From NCBI RefSeq assembly GCF_001921205.1, contig NZ_MSIE01000057.1:1-64000 (forward strand): a DNA stretch of 64,000 bases, read 5' to 3'. Numbering within the stretch: position 1 is the stretch's first letter; each line of letters starts with the position of its first letter. This document shows, one piece after another, positions 31,798 through 40,501 of this stretch. A program made the translations under genes and the position numbers. The DNA is from Actinophytocola xanthii. GTDB taxonomy: Bacteria; Actinomycetota; Actinomycetes; Mycobacteriales; Pseudonocardiaceae. The notes beneath the pieces were generated by a model. It was given only the letters and a program-made list of their open reading frames with translations, did no database searches and was not told where the DNA came from.

Positions 31798-32523
31798 GTG
31801 ATCGACAGCCGCGGGCACGGGTTTCGCAGGGTGCTGCTCAAGCTGGGCGGTGAGATGTTCGGCGGCGGCGAGGTCGGCGTCGACCCCGACGTCGTCCAGA
31901 CCGTGGCACGCCAGATCGCCGAGGTCGTCCGCGAGGGCACCCAGGTCTCGGTGGTCATCGGCGGCGGCAACTTCTTCCGCGGCGCGGAGCTGTCCCAGCG
32001 CGGCATGGACCGCGACCGCGCCGACTACATGGCGATGCTCGGCACCGTGATGAACTGCCTCGCGCTGCAGGACTTCCTCGAGAAGCTCGGCATCGACACC
32101 CGGGTGCAGACCGCGATCACGATGGGCCAGGTGGCCGAGCCCTACATCCCGCGCCGTGCCGAACGGCACCTGGAGAAGGGCCGGGTCGTGATCTTCGCCG
32201 GCGGGGTCGGCATGCCCTACTTCTCCACCGACACCGCGGCCGCCCAACGCGCACTGGAGATCGGCTGCGAGGTTGTGCTGATGGCAAAGTCGGTCGACGG
32301 GGTCTACACCGACGACCCCAAGACCACCCCGGACGCCGAGATGTTCAAGCACATCACCCACCGGGAGGTGCTGGAGCGCGGTCTGGCGGTCGCGGATGCC
32401 ACGGCCTTCAGCCTCTGCATGGACAACAACATGCCGATCATCGTCTTCAACCTGCTTGTGGAGGGGAACATCGCGCGCGCGGTGCGTGGTGAGAGGATCG
32501 GCACCGTCGTCAGCACTCCCTGA
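31798..32523 (+). CDS. pyrH: UMP kinase
   Basis: UMP kinase phosphorylates UMP to UDP in pyrimidine synthesis. The GTG at 31798 is preceded by GAGGGAG (31785-31791) and yields 241 residues. The amino-acid-kinase fold shows [41 protein letters not shown] and [20 protein letters not shown]. The longer frame opening upstream runs back into the terminator and is not used. Followed after 31 nt by frr, the conserved pair. Confidence 0.97.
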   Translation: MIDSRGHGFRRVLLKLGGEMFGGGEVGVDPDVVQTVARQIAEVVREGTQVSVVIGGGNFFRGAELSQRGMDRDRADYMAMLGTVMNCLALQDFLEKLGIDTRVQTAITMGQVAEPYIPRRAERHLEKGRVVIFAGGVGMPYFSTDTAAAQRALEIGCEVVLMAKSVDGVYTDDPKTTPDAEMFKHITHREVLERGLAVADATAFSLCMDNNMPIIVFNLLVEGNIARAVRGERIGTVVSTP

Positions 32524-32554
32524 CAGCGCCGGGGACACAACAACAGGAGCAGCT

Positions 32555-33112
32555 TTGATCGACGAGACACTCCTCGATGCCGAGGAGAAGATGGAAAAGG
32601 CCGTGTCGGTGGCCAAGGAGGAGCTCGGCACGGTGCGCACCGGCCGCGCGAACCCCGCGATGTTCTCGCGCATCGTCGTCGAGTACTACGGTTCCCCGAC
32701 CCCGCTCAACCAGCTCGCCGGGGTGAGCATTCCCGAGGCGAGGATGGCGGTCGTCAAGCCGTACGACGTGAGCCAGCTCGGGGCCATCGAACGTGCGATC
32801 CGCGACTCCGACCTGGGGGTGAACCCGTCCAACGACGGCAACATCATCCGGGTGGTCATCCCCCAGCTGTCCGAGGAACGCCGCCGCGAGATGGTGAAGG
32901 TCGCCAAGGGCAAGGGCGAGGACGCCAAGATCTCCATCCGCAACGTCCGGCGCAAGGCCAACGAGGAGCTGCACCGCATCGCCAAGGACGGCGAGGCCGG
33001 CGAGGACGACGTGGCGCGCGCGGAGAAGGAACTCCAGCACCTCACGGACAAGTACGTGGCGCAGGTCGACGAGCTGGTGAAGCACAAGGAAGCCGAGCTG
33101 CTCGAAGTCTGA
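32555..33112 (+). CDS. frr: Ribosome recycling factor (TTG start)
   Basis: RRF splits post-termination ribosomes with EF-G. The protein must start at the TTG at 32555 ([20 protein letters not shown]), 5 nt after AGGAG at 32545-32549; no ATG or GTG fits the family N-terminus. The 185 residues include [37 protein letters not shown] and [18 protein letters not shown] start can limit expression of this essential factor. Confidence 0.96.
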   Translation: MIDETLLDAEEKMEKAVSVAKEELGTVRTGRANPAMFSRIVVEYYGSPTPLNQLAGVSIPEARMAVVKPYDVSQLGAIERAIRDSDLGVNPSNDGNIIRVVIPQLSEERRREMVKVAKGKGEDAKISIRNVRRKANEELHRIAKDGEAGEDDVARAEKELQHLTDKYVAQVDELVKHKEAELLEV

Positions 33113-33124
33113 TACCCCCGAGCT

Positions 33125-34036
33125 GTGACACGCGACATGACCAGTGACGTGGCGGGTTCGGCCGCCGGAGAACCCGATCCCACCGCGGAGTCACCGCCGA
33201 TCAGCGCCGGTGGTGCCGCGGTCGCCGCACGGGCCGGGCGCAACGTGCCGGTCTCGATCGCGGTCGGTCTGGTGCTGGGCGCCGCGGTACTGGTGTCCCT
33301 GCTGACCGTTCGGCAGATCTTCGTCGGCGTGGTGGCGGTGGCCGTCGCGGTCGGCACGGTGGAGCTGACCGGTGCGCTGCGGCGGGCAGCGGACATCCGG
33401 ATCACGATGTGGCCGGTATTGGTCGGCGGACAGGCGATGGTGTGGCTGTCCTGGCCGTTCGGCCGGGACGGCCTGCTCGCCGGGTTCGTGCTGACCGTCC
33501 TCGCCTGCATGGTGTGGCGCTTCCGCGGCGGCGTCGACGGGTACGTGCGCGACCTGTCCGCCTCGGTGTTCGCCGCGGCGTACGTGCCGCTGCTGGCCTC
33601 GTTCGCGGCGATGCTCGTTGTGCCCGAGGACGGCGTGGCGCGGGTGCTGTGCTTCCTCATCCTGGTGGTGTGCTCGGACACCGGGGGTTTCGTGGCCGGC
33701 GTGCTGTTCGGCCGGCACCCGATGGCCAAGGTCATCAGTCCCAAGAAGTCCTGGGAGGGCTTCGCCGGGTCGATGACGGCCGGCATCATCGCCGGCACGC
33801 TCTCGGTGACGCTGCTGCTGGAAGGCCAGTGGTGGCAGGGCGCGCTGTTCGGCGCCGCCCTGGTGTGCACGGCGACGGTCGGGGACCTCGTCGAGTCGTT
33901 GGTCAAGCGCGACCTCAAGATCAAGGACATGGGGCAGCTGCTGCCCGGGCACGGCGGGCTGATGGACCGGCTCGACTCGCTGCTGCCGTCGGCGGTGGTG
34001 TCCTATTTGCTGTTGCGCCTGTTCGTGCCCGGCTGA
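33125..34036 (+). CDS. cdsA: Phosphatidate cytidylyltransferase
   Basis: CdsA makes CDP-diacylglycerol, the precursor of phosphatidylinositol, phosphatidylethanolamine and cardiolipin. The 303-residue protein has about eight hydrophobic segments after a hydrophilic N-terminus of 40 residues. The CDP-alcohol synthase signature near the C-terminus reads SDTGGFVAGVLFGRHPMAK, SPKKSWEGFAGSMTAG, and LVKRDLKIKDMGQLLPGHGG with MDRLDS. The GTG start is 12 nt after frr, the usual order. Confidence 0.95.
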   Translation: MTRDMTSDVAGSAAGEPDPTAESPPISAGGAAVAARAGRNVPVSIAVGLVLGAAVLVSLLTVRQIFVGVVAVAVAVGTVELTGALRRAADIRITMWPVLVGGQAMVWLSWPFGRDGLLAGFVLTVLACMVWRFRGGVDGYVRDLSASVFAAAYVPLLASFAAMLVVPEDGVARVLCFLILVVCSDTGGFVAGVLFGRHPMAKVISPKKSWEGFAGSMTAGIIAGTLSVTLLLEGQWWQGALFGAALVCTATVGDLVESLVKRDLKIKDMGQLLPGHGGLMDRLDSLLPSAVVSYLLLRLFVPG

Positions 34037-34054
34037 TCCTGATTTGCTTGGTGG

Positions 34055-34810
34055 ATGGGGATGGTGTCCAGGGCGCGGGAGCGCATCGCCGCGGTTCGGT
34101 GCGGGGCCGACACCCTGCCCAGCCCGAACATCTGGCATTGGCCCGAGGTGTACGAGGTCGAGAACCGCGCCCAGGACGTGCACGGCGAGATCTGGCGGGT
34201 GCTCGGCGAGCTGGTGGACTGGACCGGCCGCGACGTCGTGGACGTGGGCTGCGGTGACGGGTTCCACCTGCCCCGGTTCGCGCGGACCGCGCGGCGGGTG
34301 GTCGGTGTCGAACCGCACCCGCCGCTGGTCCGTCGCGCTCGTGCCCGGGTCGCCGAGCTGGGGTCCGTCGAGGTGCTCACCGGCTCGGCGCAGCGCATCC
34401 CCCTCCCGGACGCGAGTGTCGACGTGGTCCACGCGCGTACGGCGTACTTCTTCGGCCCAGGTTGCGAGCCGGGGCTGGCCGAGGCGGACCGCGTGCTGCG
34501 GCCGGGCGGCCACCTGGTGATCGTCGACCTGGACGTGCGGGAGCCGCCGTACGGCCCGTGGATGCTCGCGGACCTACCGGGCTACGACGCGGCGGAGGTC
34601 GACGAGTTCTTCGCCCGGAGCGGCTTCCGAATCCGCTCGGTACGCACCGAGTGGCGCTTCGCCAGCCGGGCGGACCTGGCGGCCGTCCTGCGGATCGAGT
34701 TCTCCGCGCCCGTGGCCGCGAGGGCGATCGCGGAGGTGGCGGGGCTGACACTGCCCGTTGGCTACCGAGTGCTGCACCGCCCAAAGCCGGCCGGCCTGAT
34801 CCGCCCCTGA
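34055..34810 (+). CDS. Class I SAM-dependent methyltransferase
   Basis: The 251-residue protein has SAM motif I DVVDVGCGDGFHLPRFA, an acidic motif-II position in VVGVEPHPP, and VDVVHARTAYFFGPGC at motif III, followed by RVLRPGGHLVIVDLDV. This is the Methyltransf_11 pattern. The substrate is unknown. Its place after cdsA recurs, as far as I remember, in related actinobacteria. It is the last gene of the pyrH-frr-cdsA run. Confidence 0.85.
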   Translation: MGMVSRARERIAAVRCGADTLPSPNIWHWPEVYEVENRAQDVHGEIWRVLGELVDWTGRDVVDVGCGDGFHLPRFARTARRVVGVEPHPPLVRRARARVAELGSVEVLTGSAQRIPLPDASVDVVHARTAYFFGPGCEPGLAEADRVLRPGGHLVIVDLDVREPPYGPWMLADLPGYDAAEVDEFFARSGFRIRSVRTEWRFASRADLAAVLRIEFSAPVAARAIAEVAGLTLPVGYRVLHRPKPAGLIRP

Positions 34811-35126
34811 GACCCGCCCACCCGGCCCCCTTTCCCGACCAAACCCCCTCTTGATCAAGAACCCCGTGATGGGCAACCCCCACCCGCTCCGGGGGCACCC
34901 CTCATGGCCAGTCTATCGAGGAAAGGGGGTGATCAGAGGGGGCGGCGAGAACTGTGGACAACTCGGGGCCGCGACTGAACCGCTGATGGGGACCGAGTCG
35001 GGTGGCGGCACCGACCGTCGGACAGGGACACGGAACAGTCTGGCCGCGGCGCTGGGGCAGGACCGGTTGGGCAGGGGCACCGGAGCCGCCAGGCGGAGCG
35101 CGGTCCCCGGTCGTGGCCAGGCGTGC
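34811..35126. other. Intergenic region between methyltransferase and padR
   Basis: This 316-nt convergent gap contains a long-range inverted repeat (34844-34942), a short C5/G5 hairpin between its arms, and a GC-rich remainder. No gene is evident. Confidence 0.4.
34844..34942. repeat. Interrupted inverted repeat
   Basis: CCCCCTCTTGATCA at 34844-34857 is matched by TGATCAGAGGGGG at 34930-34942 (one unpaired T), with a 72-nt spacer that itself can fold at CCCCC/GGGGG. It lies at the convergent end of two genes, so it may be a bidirectional terminator or the scar of a small mobile element. Confidence 0.5.
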
Positions 35127-35804
35127 TCAGTCCTCGTCCGGGTCGGGCTCTGTTTCGCCGAGGATCGAGTAGAGCTCGCGGCGGGCGTTGTTGAGCACCT
35201 CGACCGCGCGCTTCTTCTGCCGCTGGGTCGCGGCGTTGGCGACCTGCGCCGTCGCGCCCATGAGCTGGCCGATGGCATCTCGCAGCGAGTTGTCGTCGGG
35301 GTCGACGTCCTGGGCGATCAGGTCCCAGGGCGGGCTGTCCTCGTGCCTCGCCGCGGCCTCGCGACCCTCATCGGTCAGCTCGTAGCGACGCTTGCCCCCA
35401 CTGCCCTCGAAGATGACGACCAGGCCCTCGTCGGCCAGCAGTTGCAGGGTCGGGTAGACCGACCCGGGGCTCGGGCGCCAGTACTGGCCGCTGCGCTCGG
35501 TGATCTCCTGGATCATCTCGTAACCGTGCATCGACCGCTCCGCCAGCAGGGCCAGGATCGCCGCGCGGACGTCGCCGCGGCGGCTGCGGCGACCTCCTCG
35601 GCCGCCGTGTCGGTGGCCGCGTCCGCGACCGCCGGGCTCGCCGGGGAAGCCGGGCCAGCCCAACGGTGGCCGCGGCGGCGGCGGGGGAAATGCCTCTCGG
35701 GCCTCCTGCGGGGGAAAGTGGCCGAACTCGGCCTCCCCGCGGAAGGGGCCGCGGTGGTGGTGGCGGCGCTCTCGAGGGCCGGAATGTCCGAATGATGGAC
35801 GCAT
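35127..35804 (-). CDS. PadR family transcriptional regulator
   Basis: The 225-residue protein has a His/Gly/Arg/Pro-rich N-terminus of about 75 residues. The PadR winged helix follows: RGDVRAAILALLAERSMHGY, EMIQEITERSGQYWRPSPGS, VYPTLQLLADEGLV and KRRYELTDEG. A C-terminal helix for dimerisation completes it. The His-rich head could bind metal. AGGAG (35811-35815, complement) precedes the ATG. Palindromes in its promoter suggest autoregulation; no transporter or other usual PadR target is adjacent. Confidence 0.92.
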   Translation of the reverse strand: MRPSFGHSGPRERRHHHRGPFRGEAEFGHFPPQEAREAFPPPPPRPPLGWPGFPGEPGGRGRGHRHGGRGGRRSRRGDVRAAILALLAERSMHGYEMIQEITERSGQYWRPSPGSVYPTLQLLADEGLVVIFEGSGGKRRYELTDEGREAAARHEDSPPWDLIAQDVDPDDNSLRDAIGQLMGATAQVANAATQRQKKRAVEVLNNARRELYSILGETEPDPDED

Positions 35805-35822
35805 GATGTCCTCCTAGAGTTG

Positions 35823-35873
35823 TATCGCGTGGTATCGCGATAGGTTCACGATATATCGGAAGCTATCGCGATG
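35823..35873. promoter_or_regulatory. Cluster of palindromic operators upstream of padR
   Basis: An unusually AT-containing 50 bp holds TATCGCG (35823), the perfect palindrome TATCGCGATA (35833-35842), the perfect palindrome CGATATATCG (35849-35858) and CTATCGCGATG (35863-35873). The centres of the last three are 15-16 bp apart. They begin 19 nt upstream of the padR start and end 44 nt before rlmN, so a repressor here could affect both. Confidence 0.65.
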
Positions 35874-35916
35874 CAACGGTGATCCCAGTCGCAGCTCGTG
35901 GGACACTGGAGGAGCC

Positions 35917-37020
35917 ATGACCGCACTGCCACTCGTCTTCGACGCCCCCCGCCGCGGCCTTCCGCCCCGCCACCTCGCCGACATGTCCGCCGAGGAGCGA
36001 CGCGCCGCGGTGACCGAGCTGGGGGAGAAGCCCTTCCGCGCCAACCAGCTCGCCCACCACTACTTCGGCCGGCTGACCGCCGACCCCGCCGCGATGACCG
36101 ACATCCCGGCCGCCAGCCGCACCCGGCTGGCCGAGGCGCTGATGCCGCCGCTGCTCACCGTCGTGCGGCACCTCGCCTGCGACGGCGGCGCCACCCGCAA
36201 GACCCTCTGGCGCGCCCACGACGGCACGCTGCTCGAGAGCGTCCTGATGCGGTACCCCGACCGGGTGACGCTGTGCGTGTCCAGCCAGGCGGGGTGCGGC
36301 ATGGCCTGCCCCTTCTGCGCCACCGGCCAGGGCGGCCTGCAGCGCAACCTCTCCACCGCCGAGATCGTCGACCAGGTCCGGACGGCGGCCGCCGCCATGC
36401 GCGACGGCGACCTCGGCGCTCCCGGACGGCTGTCCAACATCGTGTTCATGGGGATGGGCGAGCCGCTGGCCAACTACAAGCGGGTGGTCGAGGCCGTCCG
36501 ACGGATCACCGAGCCGGCGCCGAACGGGCTGGGCATCTCCCAGCGCTCGGTCACGGTCTCGACGGTCGGCCTGGCTCCGGCGATCGGCAAGCTCGCCGAC
36601 GAGAAGATGCAGGTCCGCCTCGCGGTCTCGCTGCACACCCCGGACGACGAGCTGAGGGACACGCTGGTCCCGGTGAACACCCGCTGGTCGGTCGACGAGG
36701 TCCTGTCCGCGGCGCGCTACTACGCCGACGTCTCCGGCCGCCGGGTGTCGATCGAGTACGCGCTGATCCGCGACGTGAACGATCAGCCCTGGCGCGCCGA
36801 CCTGCTGGCCCGGCGGCTGCGCGAGCACCTGAACCAGCTGGTCCACGTGAACGTGATCCCGCTGAACCCCACGCCGGGCTCGCAGTGGGACGCCTCACCC
36901 AAGCCGGTCGAGCGGGAGTTCGTTCGCCGGGTCAACGCGGGCGGGGTCGCGTGCACCGTCCGCGACACCCGCGGCCAGGAGATCGCCGCCGCCTGCGGGC
37001 AGCTCGCCGCGGAAGGCTAG
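35917..37020 (+). CDS. rlmN: 23S rRNA (adenine-C2)-methyltransferase RlmN
   Basis: A radical-SAM enzyme that methylates A2503 of 23S rRNA and A37 of some tRNAs. The 367-residue protein has the cluster motif [14 protein letters not shown] (CxxxCxxC), [26 protein letters not shown] and [17 protein letters not shown]. The C-terminal Cys in [15 protein letters not shown] completes the catalytic pair. It follows the divergent padR operator region. Confidence 0.96.
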   Translation: MTALPLVFDAPRRGLPPRHLADMSAEERRAAVTELGEKPFRANQLAHHYFGRLTADPAAMTDIPAASRTRLAEALMPPLLTVVRHLACDGGATRKTLWRAHDGTLLESVLMRYPDRVTLCVSSQAGCGMACPFCATGQGGLQRNLSTAEIVDQVRTAAAAMRDGDLGAPGRLSNIVFMGMGEPLANYKRVVEAVRRITEPAPNGLGISQRSVTVSTVGLAPAIGKLADEKMQVRLAVSLHTPDDELRDTLVPVNTRWSVDEVLSAARYYADVSGRRVSIEYALIRDVNDQPWRADLLARRLREHLNQLVHVNVIPLNPTPGSQWDASPKPVEREFVRRVNAGGVACTVRDTRGQEIAAACGQLAAEG

Positions 37021-37051
37021 CCCGCGGCCGAAGGCTGGACGCCGTCGAGGG

Positions 37052-38158
37052 CTAGGTGCTCAGCGTGCTCGCGTAGGGGTCCCAGTCCTCGGGTAACGGC
37101 GGCGGGACCTCGACCGTGCTTGTGACCGGTACCGGGTCGCCGCGGACGATGGACTCCTCGATGGCCAGCAGCGTGTCGAGCACGTGGTAGGCGAGCTCGC
37201 CGGAAGCCCGCTCGGGTACGCCGGCCCGCAACGCCCGGGCTAGCTCCAGCGTGCCGGTGCCGCGGGAGGCCCCGTGCCCGCGCGGTTCGAGCTCCGCCGG
37301 CTCGGTCTGGTCGGGCAGGTGCAGCAGGGTGGCGCCGCCGAAGTAGTTGGGGTCGGGCAGCACGGCGGTACCGTCCGTGCCGTTCACCTCCAGCAGCGCC
37401 CGGCGCAGCGCCGAGTCGAAGCTGAGCACGAGCTGGGCCGAACCCCCGTGCTCGAACTCGACCAGCGCGGTGACCGTCGTCGGGACCGCGACCGCGAACT
37501 CGGTCCCGGCGCGTGGACCCGACCCGATGACCCGGGTCGCCCGCGTCCGCCCACCCGCCCCGGTCACCCGCCGGACCGGGCCGAGCAGGCCGACGAGCGC
37601 GGTCAGGTAGTAGGGGCCCATGTCCAGCAGCGGACCGGCGCCGGGTGCGTACAGGAACTCCGGTGCGGGGTGCCAGCTCTCCGGCCCCGGCGTCTGGAAC
37701 ATGGCGAGCGCCGTGCGCGGCTCGCCGATCCGACCCGTCTCGACGGCGCGGCGCGCGGTCTGCAGCCCCGCCCCCAGCACGGTGTCCGGCGCGCCCGCCA
37801 CCCGCAGCCCCTTCTCCCGCGCCCGGTCCAGCAGCTTGCGAGCGGTCTCCCGGTCCAGGGCGAGCGGCTTCTCCGTCCAGACGTGCTTGCCGGCCTCCAG
37901 CGCCGCGATCCCGACCTCCACGTGCGCTGCCGGCACCGTCAGGTTCACCACCAGCTCGATCGCCGGATCGGCGAGCAGCTCGGCGACGGTTCCGGCGCGT
38001 GGCACGCCGTACTTCGCCGCCTGCGCCGACGCGGCCTCGGCGACGAGGTCGGCGACCATCCGCACGTTCAGGTCCGGAAAGCGGGTGAGGTTCTCGAGGT
38101 AGTGGTTGCTGACGACGCCAGCGCCGATCACCCCGACGCCGACCGGGCCGCCGCTCAC
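37052..38158 (-). CDS. Gfo/Idh/MocA family oxidoreductase
   Basis: This NAD(P)-dependent sugar oxidoreductase has 368 residues. The Rossmann start is GVGVIGAGVVSNHYLENL, and AGKHVWTEKPLALDR is the family EKP motif with the catalytic Lys. The C-terminal domain is of the GFO_IDH_MocA_C type. GTG at 38158 overlaps the stop of the upstream isomerase gene (GTGA). The pair typically acts on inositol-like or keto sugars, but the substrate is unknown. Confidence 0.9.
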   Translation of the reverse strand: MSGGPVGVGVIGAGVVSNHYLENLTRFPDLNVRMVADLVAEAASAQAAKYGVPRAGTVAELLADPAIELVVNLTVPAAHVEVGIAALEAGKHVWTEKPLALDRETARKLLDRAREKGLRVAGAPDTVLGAGLQTARRAVETGRIGEPRTALAMFQTPGPESWHPAPEFLYAPGAGPLLDMGPYYLTALVGLLGPVRRVTGAGGRTRATRVIGSGPRAGTEFAVAVPTTVTALVEFEHGGSAQLVLSFDSALRRALLEVNGTDGTAVLPDPNYFGGATLLHLPDQTEPAELEPRGHGASRGTGTLELARALRAGVPERASGELAYHVLDTLLAIEESIVRGDPVPVTSTVEVPPPLPEDWDPYASTLST

Positions 38159-38889
38159 CGCGTCTGTCCGGCCACGTAGGCGCGGCTCGCGGCGAGACCC
38201 TCGAAGATGTCCCCGTCGTAGGCGTCGAACTCCACGACCCGCAGCGCGTCCGGCGCCGCGGCGAGGACCGCGTCCACCGGGACCCGGCCCTGCCCCGCGG
38301 GGACCTGCCCGCTGGCGTCGGTGGCCAGGTCGCCGTCCTTGACGTGCAGTGCCCGCACCCGACCGCCGAGCCGGCGCAGCAGCTCCGGCGCGTCAGCGCC
38401 ACCCGCCGCGGCCCAGTACGTGTCGACCTCCAGCACCACCTCGGGGGCGAGCCGGTCGGCGAACACCTCGAGCGCGCTCCGCCCGTCGATCCGGGACTCC
38501 AGCTCCCACCAGTGGTTGTGGTAGCCCACGGTGAGGCCGTGCTCGGCGGCGAGGGCGGCCGCCCCGTTGAGCGCCTCGGCGGTCGCCGCGATCTCGGCCG
38601 CGTCCTGCCAGCGCTCGCCGGGCACGAACGGCTCGATCACCAGGCCGACACCGCAGGCCTTCGCAGCGGCGAACACGGCCTCCTGGTCCGCCCCGACCAG
38701 GGCCGCGTGCGCGGTCGGGGCGGCGAGCCCGGCGGCCGGCAGGGCGGTTGCCAGGACCTCGGCCCGCTCGACCAGGCCGAACGGCTCGACCTGCGCGAAA
38801 CCGATCTCGGCCAGCCGGGCCAGCGTCCCGGTCGGGTCCTCGGCGTAGGCGTCCCGGACGGAGTAGAGCTGGACGGACAGCGTGCTCAT
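38155..38889 (-). CDS. Sugar phosphate isomerase/epimerase (xylose-isomerase-like TIM barrel)
   Basis: The 244-residue AP_endonuc_2-type barrel starts MSTLSVQLYSVRDAYAEDP and has GYHNHWWE (His/Glu metal ligands), VVLEVDTYWA and ALHVKDGD, with VVEFDAYDGD near the end. AGGGGG in front of ATG 38889 favours that start over the GTG one codon earlier. It is coupled to the oxidoreductase downstream. The LacI-type palindrome at 38917 lies between its -35 and -10. Confidence 0.88.
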   Translation of the reverse strand: MSTLSVQLYSVRDAYAEDPTGTLARLAEIGFAQVEPFGLVERAEVLATALPAAGLAAPTAHAALVGADQEAVFAAAKACGVGLVIEPFVPGERWQDAAEIAATAEALNGAAALAAEHGLTVGYHNHWWELESRIDGRSALEVFADRLAPEVVLEVDTYWAAAGGADAPELLRRLGGRVRALHVKDGDLATDASGQVPAGQGRVPVDAVLAAAPDALRVVEFDAYDGDIFEGLAASRAYVAGQTR

Positions 38890-38916
38890 CACGACCCCCT
38901 GAGGTGGAGACGGTGC

Positions 38917-38934
38917 TATGGAAGCGCTTTCATA
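38917..38934 (-). promoter_or_regulatory. LacI-type operator within the isomerase promoter
   Basis: TATGGAAGCGCTTTCATA is an 18-bp near-palindrome centred on AGCGCT, the hallmark of LacI/CcpA-like sites. On the minus strand it falls in a 17-nt spacer between CTGACA (38936-38941) and TAGCAC (38913-38918), so a bound repressor would block RNA polymerase. The -35 overlaps the 3' end of the GH76 gene. Confidence 0.65.
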
Positions 38935-38937
38935 GTG

Positions 38938-40398
38938 TCAGCTCACGTTCATCAGGTCGACCACACTCTGCTGACGCGCCGCGTCCGCGCGGTCGAACGG
39001 GCCGGCCCAGCGCAGGCCGTAGGTGTCCAGCGCGGTGCGGGTCGCGCCGTAGGCGGTGTCGGCCTGGCGGCGGAGGTAGGCGGTGTAGGGCCGGTCGGCC
39101 AGGACGGCGTTGAGCGCGCCGAGCCCCCGCACGTACGCGCCCTTGAACGACGGACCGTCCGGCTCGCAGGAGGACGTTTCGCAGGGGTCGCGCAGGATGC
39201 CGTTCGGGTTCAGCGTCGCGTCGGTGGTGGAGGCGTTCGCGAGCTGGCGGGCGCGGGTCAGCAGTGCGCCGTCGCCGGTGGCCCGGTTGAGCTCGACGAG
39301 TGCGTCGAGGATCACGCCCTGGTTGTAGCTCCAGACCGGCTGACCGTTGTTCTGGCAGGTCCCGGTGGTGAGGCCGTCGTTGACCAGGTTCGCGCCGTTG
39401 ATCATCCCGCTTGCCGCGTACCAGGCCCAGCCGGCGCGGGCCCGCGAGAGGTAGCCGGTGTCGCCCGGCAGGCGGTTGTGCAGCGCGGCGTTGACCTGGA
39501 CGTAGAGCGCGTTGGTGATCGCGTTCTTGTACGACCTGGCGGTGCTCCACCAGACCCCGCCGCCGCACACGCCGTCCCAGTGGGCGTGCATGTGGTCCGC
39601 TCCGGCCCGCGCGGTGTCCAGATAGCGGCGCTCGCCGGTGAGGTCGTAGGCGGCGACCCACGCCAGCGCCCACCACCCGGTGTCGTCGATGTAGTCGTTG
39701 CGGAACTGGCCGAGGCCCACGTTCACGTTGCGCTCGTAGGTGGTGGCGACCGCGTAGGTGTAGCTGCCCATCCCGGACACCCGGATGTTGTCGATCACCG
39801 CGGTCAGCGCGTTGGCCGAGTTCCACCAGCCGGTGGTGGCGAACAGGCCGGTGTCGTTGCGGTAGAACTGCATCAGCGCGGTCGCCGCCGCGGTGCGCCG
39901 GTCGTAGGCGTTCCAGGTGGTGCGCGCCCACGCCGTGCACGCGATCTGTGGCTGGTCGACGGCCTTGCCGCAGGCCCGCAGCGCGCCGACGCCCCGGTTG
40001 GCCCAGTCGTCGACGTTGTACATGAGCGTCCGCCAGTCGCCGACGCCCGCCGGGGCGGTGGTGGCGCCGAGCCGGCCGCCCCCGCTCCAGGTGGCGCCGC
40101 CGTCGAACGAGCGGTCGAGCCACACCTCGTCGCCCTGGCGAACCGTCGACAGCGACGCCCATCCCATGGCGTCGGCGTCGTCGAAGTGCAGCGTGATCTG
40201 GCGGCCGTGCAGCGCGACCGCGACCGGTCGCCGGTCGCCGGGCGAGAGCGCCGGGTCACGGGCGTCGCAGAACTTGTTGCAGACGACCGCGAGTGGTGCG
40301 GGTGCTGGTGCGGGGTCGGCGGCCGCGGACGGGGGAGCGAACAGGACGGTGGCGGCCGTTGCGGTGACGACGACGGCGGCCAGCAGCGATCTCGGCAT
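38938..40398 (-). CDS. Secreted glycoside hydrolase family 76 protein
   Basis: The ATG at 40398 has AGGAG upstream (40404-40408) and opens a signal peptide (MPRSLLAAVVVTATAATVLF...AAA) for a 486-residue exported enzyme. About residue 238 the sequence YIDDTGWWALAW holds the adjacent Asp pair that is the catalytic centre of GH76 alpha-1,6-mannanases. Repeated aromatic helices such as GWWNSANAL and WSYNQGVILDAL fit the (alpha/alpha)6 barrel. Predicted to act on fungal or actinobacterial mannan outside the cell. A perfect LacI-type palindrome lies upstream. Confidence 0.88.
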   Translation of the reverse strand: MPRSLLAAVVVTATAATVLFAPPSAAADPAPAPAPLAVVCNKFCDARDPALSPGDRRPVAVALHGRQITLHFDDADAMGWASLSTVRQGDEVWLDRSFDGGATWSGGGRLGATTAPAGVGDWRTLMYNVDDWANRGVGALRACGKAVDQPQIACTAWARTTWNAYDRRTAAATALMQFYRNDTGLFATTGWWNSANALTAVIDNIRVSGMGSYTYAVATTYERNVNVGLGQFRNDYIDDTGWWALAWVAAYDLTGERRYLDTARAGADHMHAHWDGVCGGGVWWSTARSYKNAITNALYVQVNAALHNRLPGDTGYLSRARAGWAWYAASGMINGANLVNDGLTTGTCQNNGQPVWSYNQGVILDALVELNRATGDGALLTRARQLANASTTDATLNPNGILRDPCETSSCEPDGPSFKGAYVRGLGALNAVLADRPYTAYLRRQADTAYGATRTALDTYGLRWAGPFDRADAARQQSVVDLMNVS

Positions 40399-40451
40399 CG
40401 AGAGCTCCTCGCCGAGCGCTCCCGCGGCCGGGCAGGGACGGCCGCAGCAGT

Positions 40452-40467
40452 GTGAGAGCGCTCTCAC
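40452..40467 (-). promoter_or_regulatory. LacI-type palindromic operator upstream of the GH76 gene
   Basis: GTGAGAGCGCTCTCAC is a perfect 16-bp palindrome centred on AGCGCT and 53 nt upstream of the GH76 start. It shares its core with the operator at 38917, suggesting one LacI-family repressor for both carbohydrate units. No LacI gene is in the window. Confidence 0.7.
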
Positions 40468-40501
40468 GCACTCCTGACGATATTGCGGCCCTGGTGCCGC
40501 G

